A stretch of DNA of 64,000 nucleotides from Lumbricus rubellus (Eukaryota; Annelida; Clitellata; Crassiclitellata; Lumbricidae), in contig OX243815.1 of NCBI GenBank assembly GCA_945859605.1, positions 39,543,959-39,607,958 of the forward strand, in the 5' to 3' direction. A model generated the notes under the pieces. It ran no database searches, was not told where the DNA came from, and was given only the letters and a program-made list of their open reading frames with translations. Both the position numbers and the translations under genes were made by a program. Shown here one piece after another: positions 31,860-44,800 of this stretch. Every line of letters begins with the position of its first letter. Within the stretch, counting starts at the first letter, position 1.

Positions 31860-34800
31860 AAGTACAGTAATAAGTTTAATGACACCCAGTGTCTTTATGT
31901 ATAATTGTATACGTCAATTTCGAAATAATATTATACCGAGAAAATTAACATGCTGCGCCTACATGTAGGCCTACCTAACTATGGAGAATGAAGAATTAGG
32001 CCTAATTAGACTTGGTTGTATAATTTCATGTATAAACTTAAATTAGCCTACAGCCAATGTTACGACTTACAATAATTTTTTTATTATTTCTGTCATCAGC
32101 GTAACCTCAAGAACCATCAAATCCCCATCTGGAAACGATTCGGGTCGAGATTACTCCGAGTGCACCCCACCCCTAGCACAACTCAGCTATGATGATTATT
32201 GCACTGACCAATGGCCATACACCGTCGGTGAGAATAAAAATGAGACAGTGAGGGAGAGGATTGGGTAAAGCTAAGAAAATGAAATCGATGACATTTTATA
32301 CCCATGGCTGCCTCACACACATGGCTCTTCTTCTTCCCCTCCCCTGTTCCACCTCATCATCCTCATCCTCATTCTTCTCCACCTCCTCATTCCCCTTCTT
32401 CTTCTTCTACACGCGCAATGACTCTGCAATCTGTAAGAACTCAATTACGTGTATAGGCCTACGCCTACACTATGTATACGTAACCGTAACGCATACCCAC
32501 ACTGACATATTTTCGGAGGCGTAACCGTAACACATACCCACACTGACATATTTTCGGAGGAGCTATGTAGCCTAACTTTGAGCAAATGACTCGACTTTTT
32601 CGTTATGAGTTTGTTATGTTTGTGCACGCATTCATCGTGAACGACGTCTTCAAAACCATGCAATGCTTTGTCACATAGGCCTACTATTATAGCATCTGAT
32701 GACAGTTCGATTCTTCACTATATATAATGTTTGCACAGAAAGACGTGGACACAAAAGGAACGCACGTGGGCCCCCTATTCATTATTACTCTGAACCACAT
32801 AAGTCATTGGGTTTTCTGTCATTTTATAACCAAAGATATGAGCTGGCATCGTTTCACGTGTAATATCTGCAAATGTTATTTTAACGACCGTTTGCAATAG
32901 GCCTACATTTGAGAATAATATTGTGGAACGTGACTCATACATGTACATGTATATGCCGTGGAATTGTTTTGCGAAAAAGCAGCAGACAACAAGTTACTCG
33001 AAACACCAAACTTGTTTTAAGACGATGAGTATAATAGTCACCGAGCCTTACAAGCAGACACTTTTGTCTGTAAACTTTTATTAGACCTTAAGTTATACAT
33101 GTAGTCTCAGTGTATCTCTTAAACTGGTCTAGAGAAAGCAAATTCATTCTAAATTAATATAGAGAAATAGGCCTATTGTTTATTTGATTGAATAGTCCGG
33201 TTCAAAAATAGCTTTATGATAGTTTAATTTTACTGCTAGCCAATATATAATTTTACGTCCTATTTAATGTGCGGAGATCGATGACTGTTTGCTGTATTAC
33301 TACATGCATATATGAGATATTATAGCAAAGGCCCACATGTACAGGGATCGAGGAAGGCAGAGGCGAAATGCATTGGCAATCTATAAGACTATGCACCTTT
33401 TAATCAAATAATAGGCCTATCTCTAGAAAGACACTAAAGTTTAAACTCTGCCACTGCTTTATACGAGCTGCTGCATATCCAATCAGAAGCTTGCATGGAG
33501 AAAAGAAAGAAAAGAAAAGAGCGACAGTGCACATTTTCCGCGTTGCTTAACCGTGACTAACCTAATCATTCGTGCCTGCAGTAAGTTGCCATGCTTTTAA
33601 AGTCTTAGACCTTTCAACACGAAGACATTTTTCACTGCAGACGACACACGTGAGCTAGGAGAATAGGAGTTTCCCACTTCACTATGTCATGTTTTTTTCA
33701 GTCAGGTGACAAGCATTTGTAACATTAAGCGTCTCGCAATACATAACCATGCATGCATGCGACGAAAATTTATAGGATCACGCTAAGAGTTGAGTCCGTA
33801 TAGCCTACTTCGCCTTTCGAAGCGTTTTTAACGCATAATAAATCCACACCGATTTAAAAGAGATCGCTCGCTGAACAGCCATTGAGTGTCCTTGCTTTTA
33901 AATATAAGATGTGAACCCGTGTTTAGTAGAAAATAGACTGTTCCCTGCGGACATGCACGTCCGAACTCAGCTGAAAAACTGGTGATGAAAAACGAGACAT
34001 TAGTTTGAAAGCTCAAGTTTAGCTATTATAGCTGTAATCTGTGTTCCCAAGTCCGATTAATTGAGGGATTAATTATTGATTGATTAATTGAGTTTTGCAG
34101 CATTTAGACTGAGTCTGTTAGTTGACATGCAATCGCGAAGATCAGAAACAATTGAGTCAATCAATAGAACGAGTTAGGGAGAGTTGGTCAGACGATGTAC
34201 CATGCATGTAAACACACGAAAGCCTGGGGTTTATCGTCATACTTAGCATACGGCCATTTGCACTGTGTTAGAGGTGCTAGAGGCTTGCGAATCGAGCAAT
34301 CATGTTTTTATAGGGCCCCTTGGAATGATTACTCTTCGCCCCCCTCCCACCGTGACCTTTCAGCTCTCTTTTTACAAAGTACTTCAACTTAAAGTCGACA
34401 ATAAATTGCTCAACTCTTTCACCAAGGTGCTGACGCCCAACCGTGGCGTTTCCAATAACTCTTATTCGTGAACTAACATAATTATGGCGCCTTGGGTGGG
34501 TCCTGGTTATGTGCATGGCATAAGCCGCATGAAAAGTAGTCTATACGGGTCTCACGGCTTGGATAGCACGTTCAGGATGTAAAGCCATGCATGCAGCGAT
34601 GCGTGTAACCGTCTGGCGTGAACTGGTTGCTCTGCGACACTAGAGGTCTGCAGAGAATTAACCATTAGCCACGAAATGGAAATGACTAGGTCGCGATAAT
34701 AGAATTGAATAAAGCCAGAATTGGTTCCTATACAATTTCCTTTACATCATACATGCATGCATGGTGCAGGCCTATGCGCAATGCTTGCGATCGAAAACAT

Positions 34801-37800
34801 TTATTTATATAGAGGTCTATGATTATAGTGGGTCCTAATCAATTAAACTGTAGCGGCGATCTCCATGATTGGAATAATATTGTAATGTGAATAAAAAAAT
34901 TATTGCAGCTTATAGACCTACTTGAAGTGTCATGAAGCTAGAGACAGGGATAAAGTGTAAGACAGAGCCAGGAAGACGTGTTACCTGTACAAATAGGCGG
35001 ACATACAGAGACATAATTAATGCGAGACAAAGAAAGAAGACATATAGGCCTACGCATACATGTACATGTACATACAGAAAGGGAATAGAAAGATAAGAGA
35101 GACCTTGACCGGTTTGCTAGATACGCGAGCAGTATAGCAATCGACATTATTGCTATGGCCAAACTGCCGCGGACGGTTATAGGCCTAATCGCCCTGAGAG
35201 ATTGCATGCAGGATTGCAGGTATAGGCCCTACAATGTACTCACTTAGCAAAAGTTAGCATAGCCCTTCAACAATGTACTTCGGTCGTGCTCCAAAAAACA
35301 ATAGCTTGTCGCCAAGGTTTCAGATGTTTTATTTCTGTCCTCCAAGGATTGGTGGGAAATACGCTTAGTCTATTATAGCCATTCTGTAAAACCAACTTCC
35401 TGGGTTATTTTAAGTCCATGTGCATGTGCAAATGAATCAGCGTAGGCCTGCACCGTGCCAAGGACTAGTGCACATAATATTATGCGGCTAGGCCTATCTG
35501 AAAGATGTTATGAAAAAGTCAAGCCGCGTGTTTGCACATGAGCATTAGACATTATAGACAGCCTTTAAACCCAGACATCTTTGTAGACCTATAGCGCCTT
35601 TTGAATCTTTCTTTGAAGTAGGCTATAATTAGCCTACAGCTATGCACCTCATCATTCGAATACCTGATTATGTCATCTCATAAATAATATTTGGCTGCTC
35701 GAAAACATCGGCGATGTTCAGTGCGTTCTCGAGACATTAACAGTTTCTTGCTCGAGGGTTTTGAACTCATGTCTTAGAAGCTGAAATGGTAAAAAGGTGC
35801 AACAGACTTGTTTGCCTGCCGACCTTTACAGAAACTTCTTAGAAATGTCAAATGTGTCTGCAGTCATCAGAGAATTCAACTGGGAGGCAATCACAACAAC
35901 CCAACAAATGAAGAAACTTTTTTAATCCATCAACCTACGGCTGCCCTCATTGTACCAAGCCTCGTGAGAGTACAAATTGTACCGAGATATTTTGCCCATA
36001 TTTCCACATCGAAGCATAGAATTAATTAGTAGTCTACAACAAAAGAAGAGTCTAATTAAAAGACGTGAAGAGAGCCATGAAGGCAACATTTCATGACCGG
36101 TTTGACATTAATATTTATAGACCCAGCCATTTTCTCTGTCGGCTTCTGATTGTTCCTGTCAGAGATTATTATTCGTCCACCATTCGATTTTGCAGAATCT
36201 CTTCATTTGTCCTCTGTTCAATCCTGCAGCTGACTCTCTCTCTCCATTAGTCTCCAAATCCACATCTCGGAGGTCTCCAATTTACTGCTCTCTTCCTTCT
36301 GCATGGTCCATCTTTTCGATTCGTATAGCGCCACACTTAATCTCATAGCCTAATAATATTATTCGTTTCTTATTTAGTTATTTAGCTTTGCTATCAAATT
36401 GCTTTGATTACAGATTGATAGGAACGCTAAATAAGAATCTGAAGAAACCATGGACCATGAGGAAAGAAGAAAGGCAGCAAACCAGGTGTAATAATATTAT
36501 TATTATCGTATTCTAAGGAAAAAGGACAAGTCGCAATAAGGTTACATATTAAGCTACAGCAGTCATAGGGCCTAGATATAATTTATTATGCATGGAGTCT
36601 ACATATCTATAGGCCTAGGCCTATAGACCATATGTACATAACAGTGTGTCATATGTGAGCCTAAATATATTATATATAATTATATATATATATATATGCA
36701 GACTATATATATATATAGGCAGACTATATTTATATACACTCGGTGTATATCAATAGTCAATACGAGACAATATACACTAACAATTATCAATTCAGTCACA
36801 CAATAATAATTATTGTTGATCCACACGAATAAATACCTGGTTTGCTGCATTTCCGTAGTAGTCTATGCGACAACATCTGTGGGTCTGCTATATTCTCTAA
36901 CTAGGCTATATATGTCGCAAGAAGATGACTGCCACAATTAATCATTTGCATACAAATGATATCTTTGTTCGTATTGAACTTTAACACCACTTGAGCTGGG
37001 TGTAGGCAGAGCCTTTGTAATTAAGTGTCAATGAGTGTCTGTAGATATACATATGCATGCTTATCACGGCTTGGCGCGTATATATACTATGCAAGTATGC
37101 ATGCACATTGCATAGTCCCCCTATGTATAGGCTACAATAACACATTCCGCTGTGCATAAATCACTGTCTTGATCATAGTTATCAAATTGCAGTACCGTAC
37201 AGAAGATTGAAAAAAGAGCCGAATCGAATTTATTCTAAAGCTACAGTAATCTAATAACAGAAAATTTTCGGCCGTCCAGGGCGTCTGCTTATAATATGGT
37301 GCGTTGTCACTGTTTCTGTTTGTCTCTTTCTTTTTCTCTCTATTTCGTCATCGATCGATTCTTTCATCACCCCAGCCTCCTTTCCCACTACTAGGCTACT
37401 TTGTTCTTCATTCCGTCCTCTCTTCTTCCTCACTCCATGTCCGACTTCCTATACTCTAGTCTCTGCCTGCGCCTGTCTGTCTGTCTGTTTGTCTGTGTGT
37501 TCGTCCGTCTGTCTGTCAGTCTCTCCTCACTCTTTCAATATTTAAATCAACATAGGCTATTTACGATTATAGCTGCAATGAACGCTGCATCGTGTCAGAA
37601 GGGTTTTCAAAACGTAGAGACCACACTACGTGAAGGTTTGTGTCCGGTTGTCTTGGGAGACCATGCAGGATCGAGAGACAGGATGTGATGATAGCCTATA
37701 GGCCTACATGTAGGTCTTTAGCTACATGGCGGATTCCATCTAATTGGATGTGAAGGGTGATCAAATGGAAGCGGGAGACATGATGGATCAAGGTTGCATT

Positions 37801-39840
37801 TCTTTAACCTTGGGGCAGAAGAGCGCGTGGGGGAAGACATGGGATACTATGCTAAACTCTTTGTTACAGTATAACACCGTTTGTATTGCACCGTTTGAAC
37901 ACCGCTCTAAACTGCTGCACTAACTAGCCTAATTAAATTATTTGAAAGTTCGTTCAGAACAGCAAGTTCACTTGTAAGCACAGATGTTTAGATAGGCCTA
38001 TAGCTGATATGTCACCTCAAGTCGTTGCAGTTTGAATGCTTAACGAAGAATTAGGACTAAACTGCACCATTTAGTCTACGAACACTGTTTTCGAGTGCAA
38101 ATTGCACCATTATTTTATGGTGTCTAACATCTCTGCATCACTTACTGAACTACAGTAGGAGGATATGAAGCCAATATAACGTTTTGCTGAGAACAGTGCA
38201 GAGTTGCAAACAAGTAGGCTAAATAGTACATACCTGAAGGATCCAACGGTAGAAAAATTAATACACACTTCAACGGTTGTCTGGCTGGCTCTAAGCCAAA
38301 GCCAGCGACAGTTCCGATAATAAAGAAATCTCTTTGCTGCCAACTCATACACACACAGTGCTTGTAATACAAGACTTAGACTCAGGAAAAAACTAGACAC
38401 AATAATTAATATTTCGTTCCTTCCTGCGGGGCTTTTCCACAAGTTATAGGCCTAAGCCTAGCGCTATAGGCCTATTATAGGCTGCGTGTGACAAGTATAT
38501 TATTCAGAAGTGAATGCCCGTTGAAGCACTGCGCGGTTGACTAAACCCTCGGCGTGCAGCAACTATTGCCACGCATCAGTGACTAAGGGCTTCAAAAGAA
38601 GCTCGCCAGACTATAGGCCTACTACCCAAGCGAAGTCCGCGAAGGCTTTAGCTTCACAAGGGCAGTCAATCATCCGGCCACTGTATTCTGTAGGCCGTCA
38701 TAGGAAACAGTCACTGCTTATCCCACTATACAAACATGCAGGCCCACAAGCCTATGCATATTTTGAGTCGGTAATAGGCTGGCCTAAAAGGTTAAAGGTT
38801 GGCCTAAAATCGACATAATATTTGCAGACCTATTCGAAAGCCAAAAGTTACAGGCCTCTGTTGTACGCGCTTACCTGTGTAGGCTATAGCTTTCTACTCA
38901 CGAACAGCGGAAAAGGCCTTTGGATCTTTTACTACGCGAAGTAGGCCTAAAGACTGGAAAGTTCTTTGCAAGAAGCACGTAGGTCGATCGTAGGCCTATG
39001 GCTTAGGCCTAACGATTGCACCATTGTATAATCGGCATACGCTTGTAGAAAATTAACTGCCCACTTTGTGGTCAGCCGCTATCAAAGGATCCATATGACT
39101 AATTATTTGCCATGTCACTTGACCATTAGGCCGAAGCCTATGTGTAATCGAGTAGGCCTAAGCCTACCCAGGAAACCTACGCAACTCTTGAGCTTTGAGT
39201 GTAGGCCTATAGACAAACGACATTGATAAAAATACTTAGGCCTATCTTTTATATTAACCTCCGCAGTCGTCATTTAACTCATTTAGCATGCAAGTCTGTA
39301 GTAGACTATAACCTAATTTTTGTAGCCTATATGTCTATAGCAGGCCTATAGTTCACTCTTGTAGGCCTACGTACAAGTCCATATACATGTAGGCATATAT
39401 AAAAATTATGATTATGAAGCATTGCAGCTATTTATAGACCTAATAAAAGTAGGTTAGACCACTACACGCCACATCACTTGACTTCATTTTAGTAGGCCTA
39501 CCGGTATGCAACGTTTACACGCGTCCGCTGATGTTGTTTTGAACGGGCTTCTGAAAGCTCTTATAGACAGAATAGAATTGGTTCCCGCCACTCAGTGTCC
39601 CTCTGTCGAAACTGTAAAATCTTAAGATACGACTGCACTATAAATATAGTCTTAGGCCGCACTCCCGTGTGTCTGGTAGCACATTTGGAGACCTAAACTA
39701 GCATCATAGAGCGCCACTTCAAGAAAAACACTCGATCGTCAGTGGGCAGTAAGCTTAGGTCTACGCGGCTTTCTTGACCCGAACCAGTGTCGAATAATAT
39801 AGACTTCGATCGCTTGTGAACAGCTAGGCCTAGTGGCGTC
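31860..39840. other. Long apparently gene-free region
   Basis: I found no coding exon with family resemblance on either strand, no tRNA and no snRNA. Contents are a pyrimidine-rich run at 32325-32410 (possibly near the PTB promoter on the minus strand), the tandem duplication at 32479-32563, (TA)n at about 36660-36720, and very many copies of TAGGCCTA-type palindromes, densest at about 38.4-39.5 kb. Unseen 5' exons of the PTB gene may lie at the left end. Confidence 0.45.
32479..32563. repeat. 42-bp tandem duplication
   Basis: Two copies of gtaaccgtaac(g/a)catacc ... tattttcggagg lie head to tail with one difference. It lies upstream of the minus-strand PTB gene. Confidence 0.85.
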
Positions 39841-39847
39841 GTATACC

Positions 39848-39849
39848 CT

Positions 39850-39876
<27 letters not shown>
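39848..39876. repeat. (TA)n microsatellite
   Basis: About 14 TA units. A second AT-rich run occurs near 36660-36720. Confidence 0.9.
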
Positions 39877-39881
<5 letters not shown>

Positions 39882-39990
39882 CATATATTTAATTATTTAT
39901 ATATTATGGTGCATGGGGCCCAGAGCAGCGAACGATGAGCCCCATCATTCAAAAATTGCACTGCCAATTCGTGTTGATCGCACAGGCCTA

Positions 39991-40942
39991 TAGGGGAAGA
40001 CGGGGTAATTTCGGCCATTTTTCTAATTTTTGTAATAAATTGCAAATGGTTGACTGCTAAAATTAAACAAAATTATAACTAAATAAAGTAAGATAGGGAC
40101 AACATACTGCAAGGTTACTTTTTGGGAATGAGAAAAATATTTGCTGGGAAAAAAATTATTTTTTAAGTGAATTTTTGGCCGGATTTACCCCGGCATACGG
40201 GTAAATTCGGCCAGCACAGCTAAATTGATTTTCACAACCAACCGGACGAGATAATAATGCACAAATGTATTAGGCGATATCACTGAAGCGCTAATATGAA
40301 GTAGCACAAAAGTTTTTATTATTTTCTTTAAAATATTTTTTTATATAACGATTGGCCTTTCCTGGACTTCTTTCGTTCAATTGCATGCTTGCCTTTTTTC
40401 TGGGAATTTCTTGGCATATAATTTAGAGCACCAAATGACGCAATATAATTATATTTTAAATTAAAACTGAGTATATTGGTGAAAAATATAAAGTCACTAT
40501 ATTAACATTGGCACTATATGTACCATTTCTAACATCTCGGGGTAAATCCGTCCACATGGCCGAATTTACCCCCGACCCAACCACCCTCCATAATAGCCGT
40601 AACGAGAAGGACCGCTATTTTGGACAATCGATTTGGATAACCAAATTGACAAAAAATATTGTGGTTTGCAGAATAAAAAACAAATAACCGACATTTGAGC
40701 CTGAATACCTTCATTTCTTAGCTGTTATTGGAGACAGCACAGAAAAGTCGATTTGGCTCGAACTCGTTTTTTTCGCTTTTAGCGAATTATACTCAAATAA
40801 AAACAAAACTATCTCGATAAACATACGTAATATGATACTGTGAACTAGATGGTAGCATTGAAATCTTTCCTTGCCCTCTGGTTCTCTTGAAATCACCCTG
40901 GCCGAATTTACCCCGTGGCCGGTATTACCCCGTCTTCCCCTA
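39991..40942. mobile_element. Non-coding element with long terminal inverted repeats
   Basis: The ends are taggggaagacggggtaa and its complement ttaccccgtcttccccta, with further imperfect pairing into 'tttcggcca'/'tggccggta'. About 950 bp. The motif 'aaattcggcc' / 'ggccgaattta' recurs internally. There is no transposase frame, so this is a non-autonomous element of undetermined superfamily. Confidence 0.8.
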
Positions 40943-40961
40943 ATTATTGTAGGCCCTATAG

Positions 40962-41320
40962 AGGGCCGTCCATAAAGTATGTCACGCTATTTTTGACCAT
41001 TTTTGACCCCCCCCTGTCACAAACTGTCACAAATTTATCGAGAGGAATCGTGAACAACGCATTCCGGAGATACGCATTAAAATCATGCTATTTCGACATA
41101 AAACTATTTCAAATGTTTCAAAATTTTTTAATTTTTGGAAATTACTTTAAAAGCTAATATTCTACTAAAAATATAAATTAAAAATAAATTAAAATAAATT
41201 AAAATAAAAAAATAAATGTGTGACGTCACACATGACCTGACCCCCCCCCCTCTGTCACAAACTGTCACACATGGCCTGACCCCCCCCCCTCCAGCGTGAC
41301 ATACTTTATGGACGGCCCCT
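40962..41320. mobile_element. MITE with 25-bp terminal inverted repeats
   Basis: The ends are ggccgtccataaagtatgtc followed by acgct, and the exact complement at the right. The interior has C-tracts and repeated 'ctgtcacaaactgtcac'. It lies only 20 bases from the preceding element. Both neighbours may have used TA-type targets, but the duplication is unclear. Confidence 0.82.
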
Positions 41321-41321
41321 A

Positions 41322-41830
41322 GGCTACATTAAAAGAGTGCAAAATCAAAATTAAATTGGCCAATGAACTCAAAATGCTAATCAGGATCTTTAGCCTACAC
41401 AAGCGTTTTGTAGTTTTAGCCTTTAAAATAATCATTATTCTTTAGCTAAATTAGGGCATAGGCTATAATCATAATGTGACAACTGAAAAAGGATCTAGGC
41501 TTAAATAATTTAAATAGGCTATAGCCTATATAGGCTAAGACTTTTCTAGCACTCTTCTGATAATAGGCCTAAAGTTTTTATTCACTCTTCATTGCTTCTT
41601 AAATGTTTTTTATTCGCAGGCAGTGTCCGCGCTGTTGTTGGGAGCGCTTCTGAGCAGCAGCTTGAAGGGGCGCTATGACAAGTACACATGCACACGTACA
41701 TACTTACTTTCGAAATAACGGTTAACCAGATTGCTGTATTGCCAATGCCGTTGTACCGTGTTTGTTGCAGATCGTTTGCTTTTAGACTAAAAGTTAATGT
41801 TTTTACTTGATTTTATTACTTTCATACGTT
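41322..41830 (+). other. 5' flank and putative 5' UTR of THOC5
   Basis: It includes a SINE/LINE tail fragment at 41636-41680 (gggagcgcttctgagcagca, then cttgaaggggcgctatgaca). It also has a possible 5' UTR splice acceptor, tttgttgcag, at about 41761-41770. No TATA box is clear. Confidence 0.4.
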
Positions 41831-44800
41831 ATGTCTTCTAAAGAAATGAAAGAAACATTAGATGTTTCGTCTGGAGATAAAAAGAAAAGACGAACGGTAA
41901 AGGTGGAAAAAGTGGCAGCAAACGAGGTGTCCACCGTTGTTGCAGCGGCGGAACCAACGCCGGCGAAATCCAAAACTCAAACAGCGGTCGACTCAAAACA
42001 GGTCTGTTGCTCCATAATCGAGATTGACTGTGGATTTGCTCAAGGTCCCTACTCTGCGGCTTGATGTGGATTTCAACCTGGAACCCTCTGATTCCAAGGC
42101 ACCGAACCAACCATTACACCACCGCGCCCCACTACACCACTGTGCCCCACGCCCCAATTGCTTCATTTGAGCAAAGTAGAGCCTAGTTGCCAAATAAGTT
42201 TTAAAACTCCTTGAAATTATTGGAAACTCGAAGAATACTCTTGGAAAGAAGCAAAACAGCAGAAAAAACACAGATTATTATAGTAAAAATGAAAACTTTG
42301 CTGTTCTGTGCACTTATTAGCAATTACTGTTATGTTGATATATTTGACTTCACTAAAATTTCATTTGTAGTAAGTACTTAGCAGTATCAATTTTAGTGTG
42401 ATTTTTATTTCAGGCAAATCGTGCCTTGTTTTACTATGAAGAAAACGAAGTTTCAGAGCGTGATTCGGTTGAAGATCTTGAGCTGCACAAATCAGTGTCA
42501 AACGAACTACGTCGAGTCATGGCTCGCATCAAAGAACTCAAAGATAGCGGTAGAGATGATGTGGTAAGTAGGAATAATGGTGTCCAAGACAGTAGACACC
42601 TATCTTGATTGTCTTCATTGATCTCGGTGGAATTTGAGAATGTAGACATGGCAAACCATCAACATAGAGAACATTAAAATGTTAGAGTCATGTAAAATTG
42701 TAAATGAATGTTTGCCACAAACATTGCAGTCATAACTTTGTGAAACAATTGGATATCGCACTCAGGGATTTTTATGCATGTAAGATGAGTAGAAATTTAG
42801 AAACTTAGCTGGTTATTTCTGCACGGAAAGATTGTTTTCAGCATGTTCTCGTAAATGATCCAATGTGATGTCAGAGCGTTAAGGGCCTTTGGGATGTTCG
42901 GTTACAGGAGTTTGTACTGAATGCACATTTGCATTATTTTGTCAAAAGAACGGTTTATGATTTTTTTTAATTTCTGGAATTTGTTGTGTGTGCAGGCTGA
43001 TGAGATAGAACGGTTGCGAATTCATGGGACGTTGCAGTTTGTTTCTCTCAAGAAACTCAACAGAATCGGTCATTTCCGATGCAAGAAAGTTCGAGAAGTC
43101 ACCAACGATGTGTGTTTTATGATTGCATAATCCAGAATGCGTGATATTTTTGCTGTTCTGTATTCATTCATTCATTCATTCAGAGCATTTATATAGCGCC
43201 CCTTCAAGGAACTACTCAGAGACTTGAAGTGAAGTTAATGATTTTGGAATGCAATTTGCGTAGAAGCAACAATTAATTTTCGTTCTGCACGTTACGATAG
43301 CAGTACTGCAGAATTTAACACATCAGTTATTCTATAGACGATGTATGAAATGATGTATGAAAATGCTATGCTTGACTTTTCTTAGAACTGTTATAAATAT
43401 ACATGTATTTACCTTGCTGGACCTTAAGAATGAAATACTATATTGTAAACTTTAGAAAACGGTGCAATTTGAACCAGACATGGAGAATGGGACAGGACAG
43501 GAGTGTGTAGACTCAAATCATCTATATAATAAATGATACATGTGTTAAATTCTGCAGTGCCACTATCATAATGTGCAGAACGAAAATTAATTGTTGCTTC
43601 TAGTCAAATTGCATTCCAAAGTCAATATCCCTGTCAAGACTGGAATATAGGCTTCACATAATTTCAATGTGATGTTAGAAATTATGCTGGGCAGAGAGAT
43701 GCAGTGGTGAATTCAGTAGCTACTAGGACCAGCGGCTAATAAATCCATGGCTTCAGTACAATGTGTGTGGTTGTCCTAGTAGTAGTTGCAGTTTAACGTC
43801 ACTGTGTGATTTTGTTATCATTAGCGACGGCCTCCTCCTTTATTCAGGATTGGGACTGGCACTGGCATGGTGCAACCAGTGGCAGAATGGATTTGTCTTA
43901 AGAGAGATACTAACAAACAGACAGACAAAACTATGCACTGAACATTGTGATTTGACTGTGGGCGAATCAAGGTCTGGATTCGATTCTGTTACATTATATT
44001 TTGAATGCTGTATCTGATTCAGGCGAAGCAGAAGATTGACCAGCATCACCTGAGGCTTCAGAACCTTCTCTACGAAGTTATGCATCTTCAGAAGGAAATC
44101 ACAAAGTGTCTTCAGTTCAAGTACGTATTTCTCAGATTTCTTATATTAATTGATGGACTATTTTGTTTAAAAAAAAATGTTGTCTGTCGTTAATATTGCA
44201 AGAACCGTGACCATCATTGCTGTAAAATAACAATAATTTTTTAACACAGGACTGTTGTTTTTTTTTATTTGTTATCGTATCACTATAGGCACAAGCACAT
44301 AATTATTGTTCAAGAGGAATGCTAACTTTTGCTATGCTATTTCTTGTATCATTGTTAGCTTTGCTGTGTTGGATCAGTTACCCAGTCACTGGAAACCTGA
44401 CAGATCTCGATTTGCCCTTAAATGCATTCTGGTCTTTGTATTTTAGTTATTTGTTACTATTTTCATTGCAGAATCATTGTCTTCAGTTGTTAAATTTTCT
44501 GTAGGTCAAAGGACGAAGAAATTTCTCTGATCAGTGTCGATGATTTCTTTTCTGCTGCTCCCGCAGATATTTCCAAACCGGTGCGTCTATGACGAATTCT
44601 CAGTTCACGATATGCTTATTGTGATGTTGGTTTATATTATTCTTGCTGCAGTGAATCCTAGAGCTCGGACAATGATTTCAGGATTGGCATGTTAGAATTT
44701 CAATGGAACTTTGAACCACTAGAGTATTATACTGCCTTACCTTGCTTGCATTTCATGTAGCGGGCATGGTAGCTGATTTAATTATGCTACTTTTGTAGCA

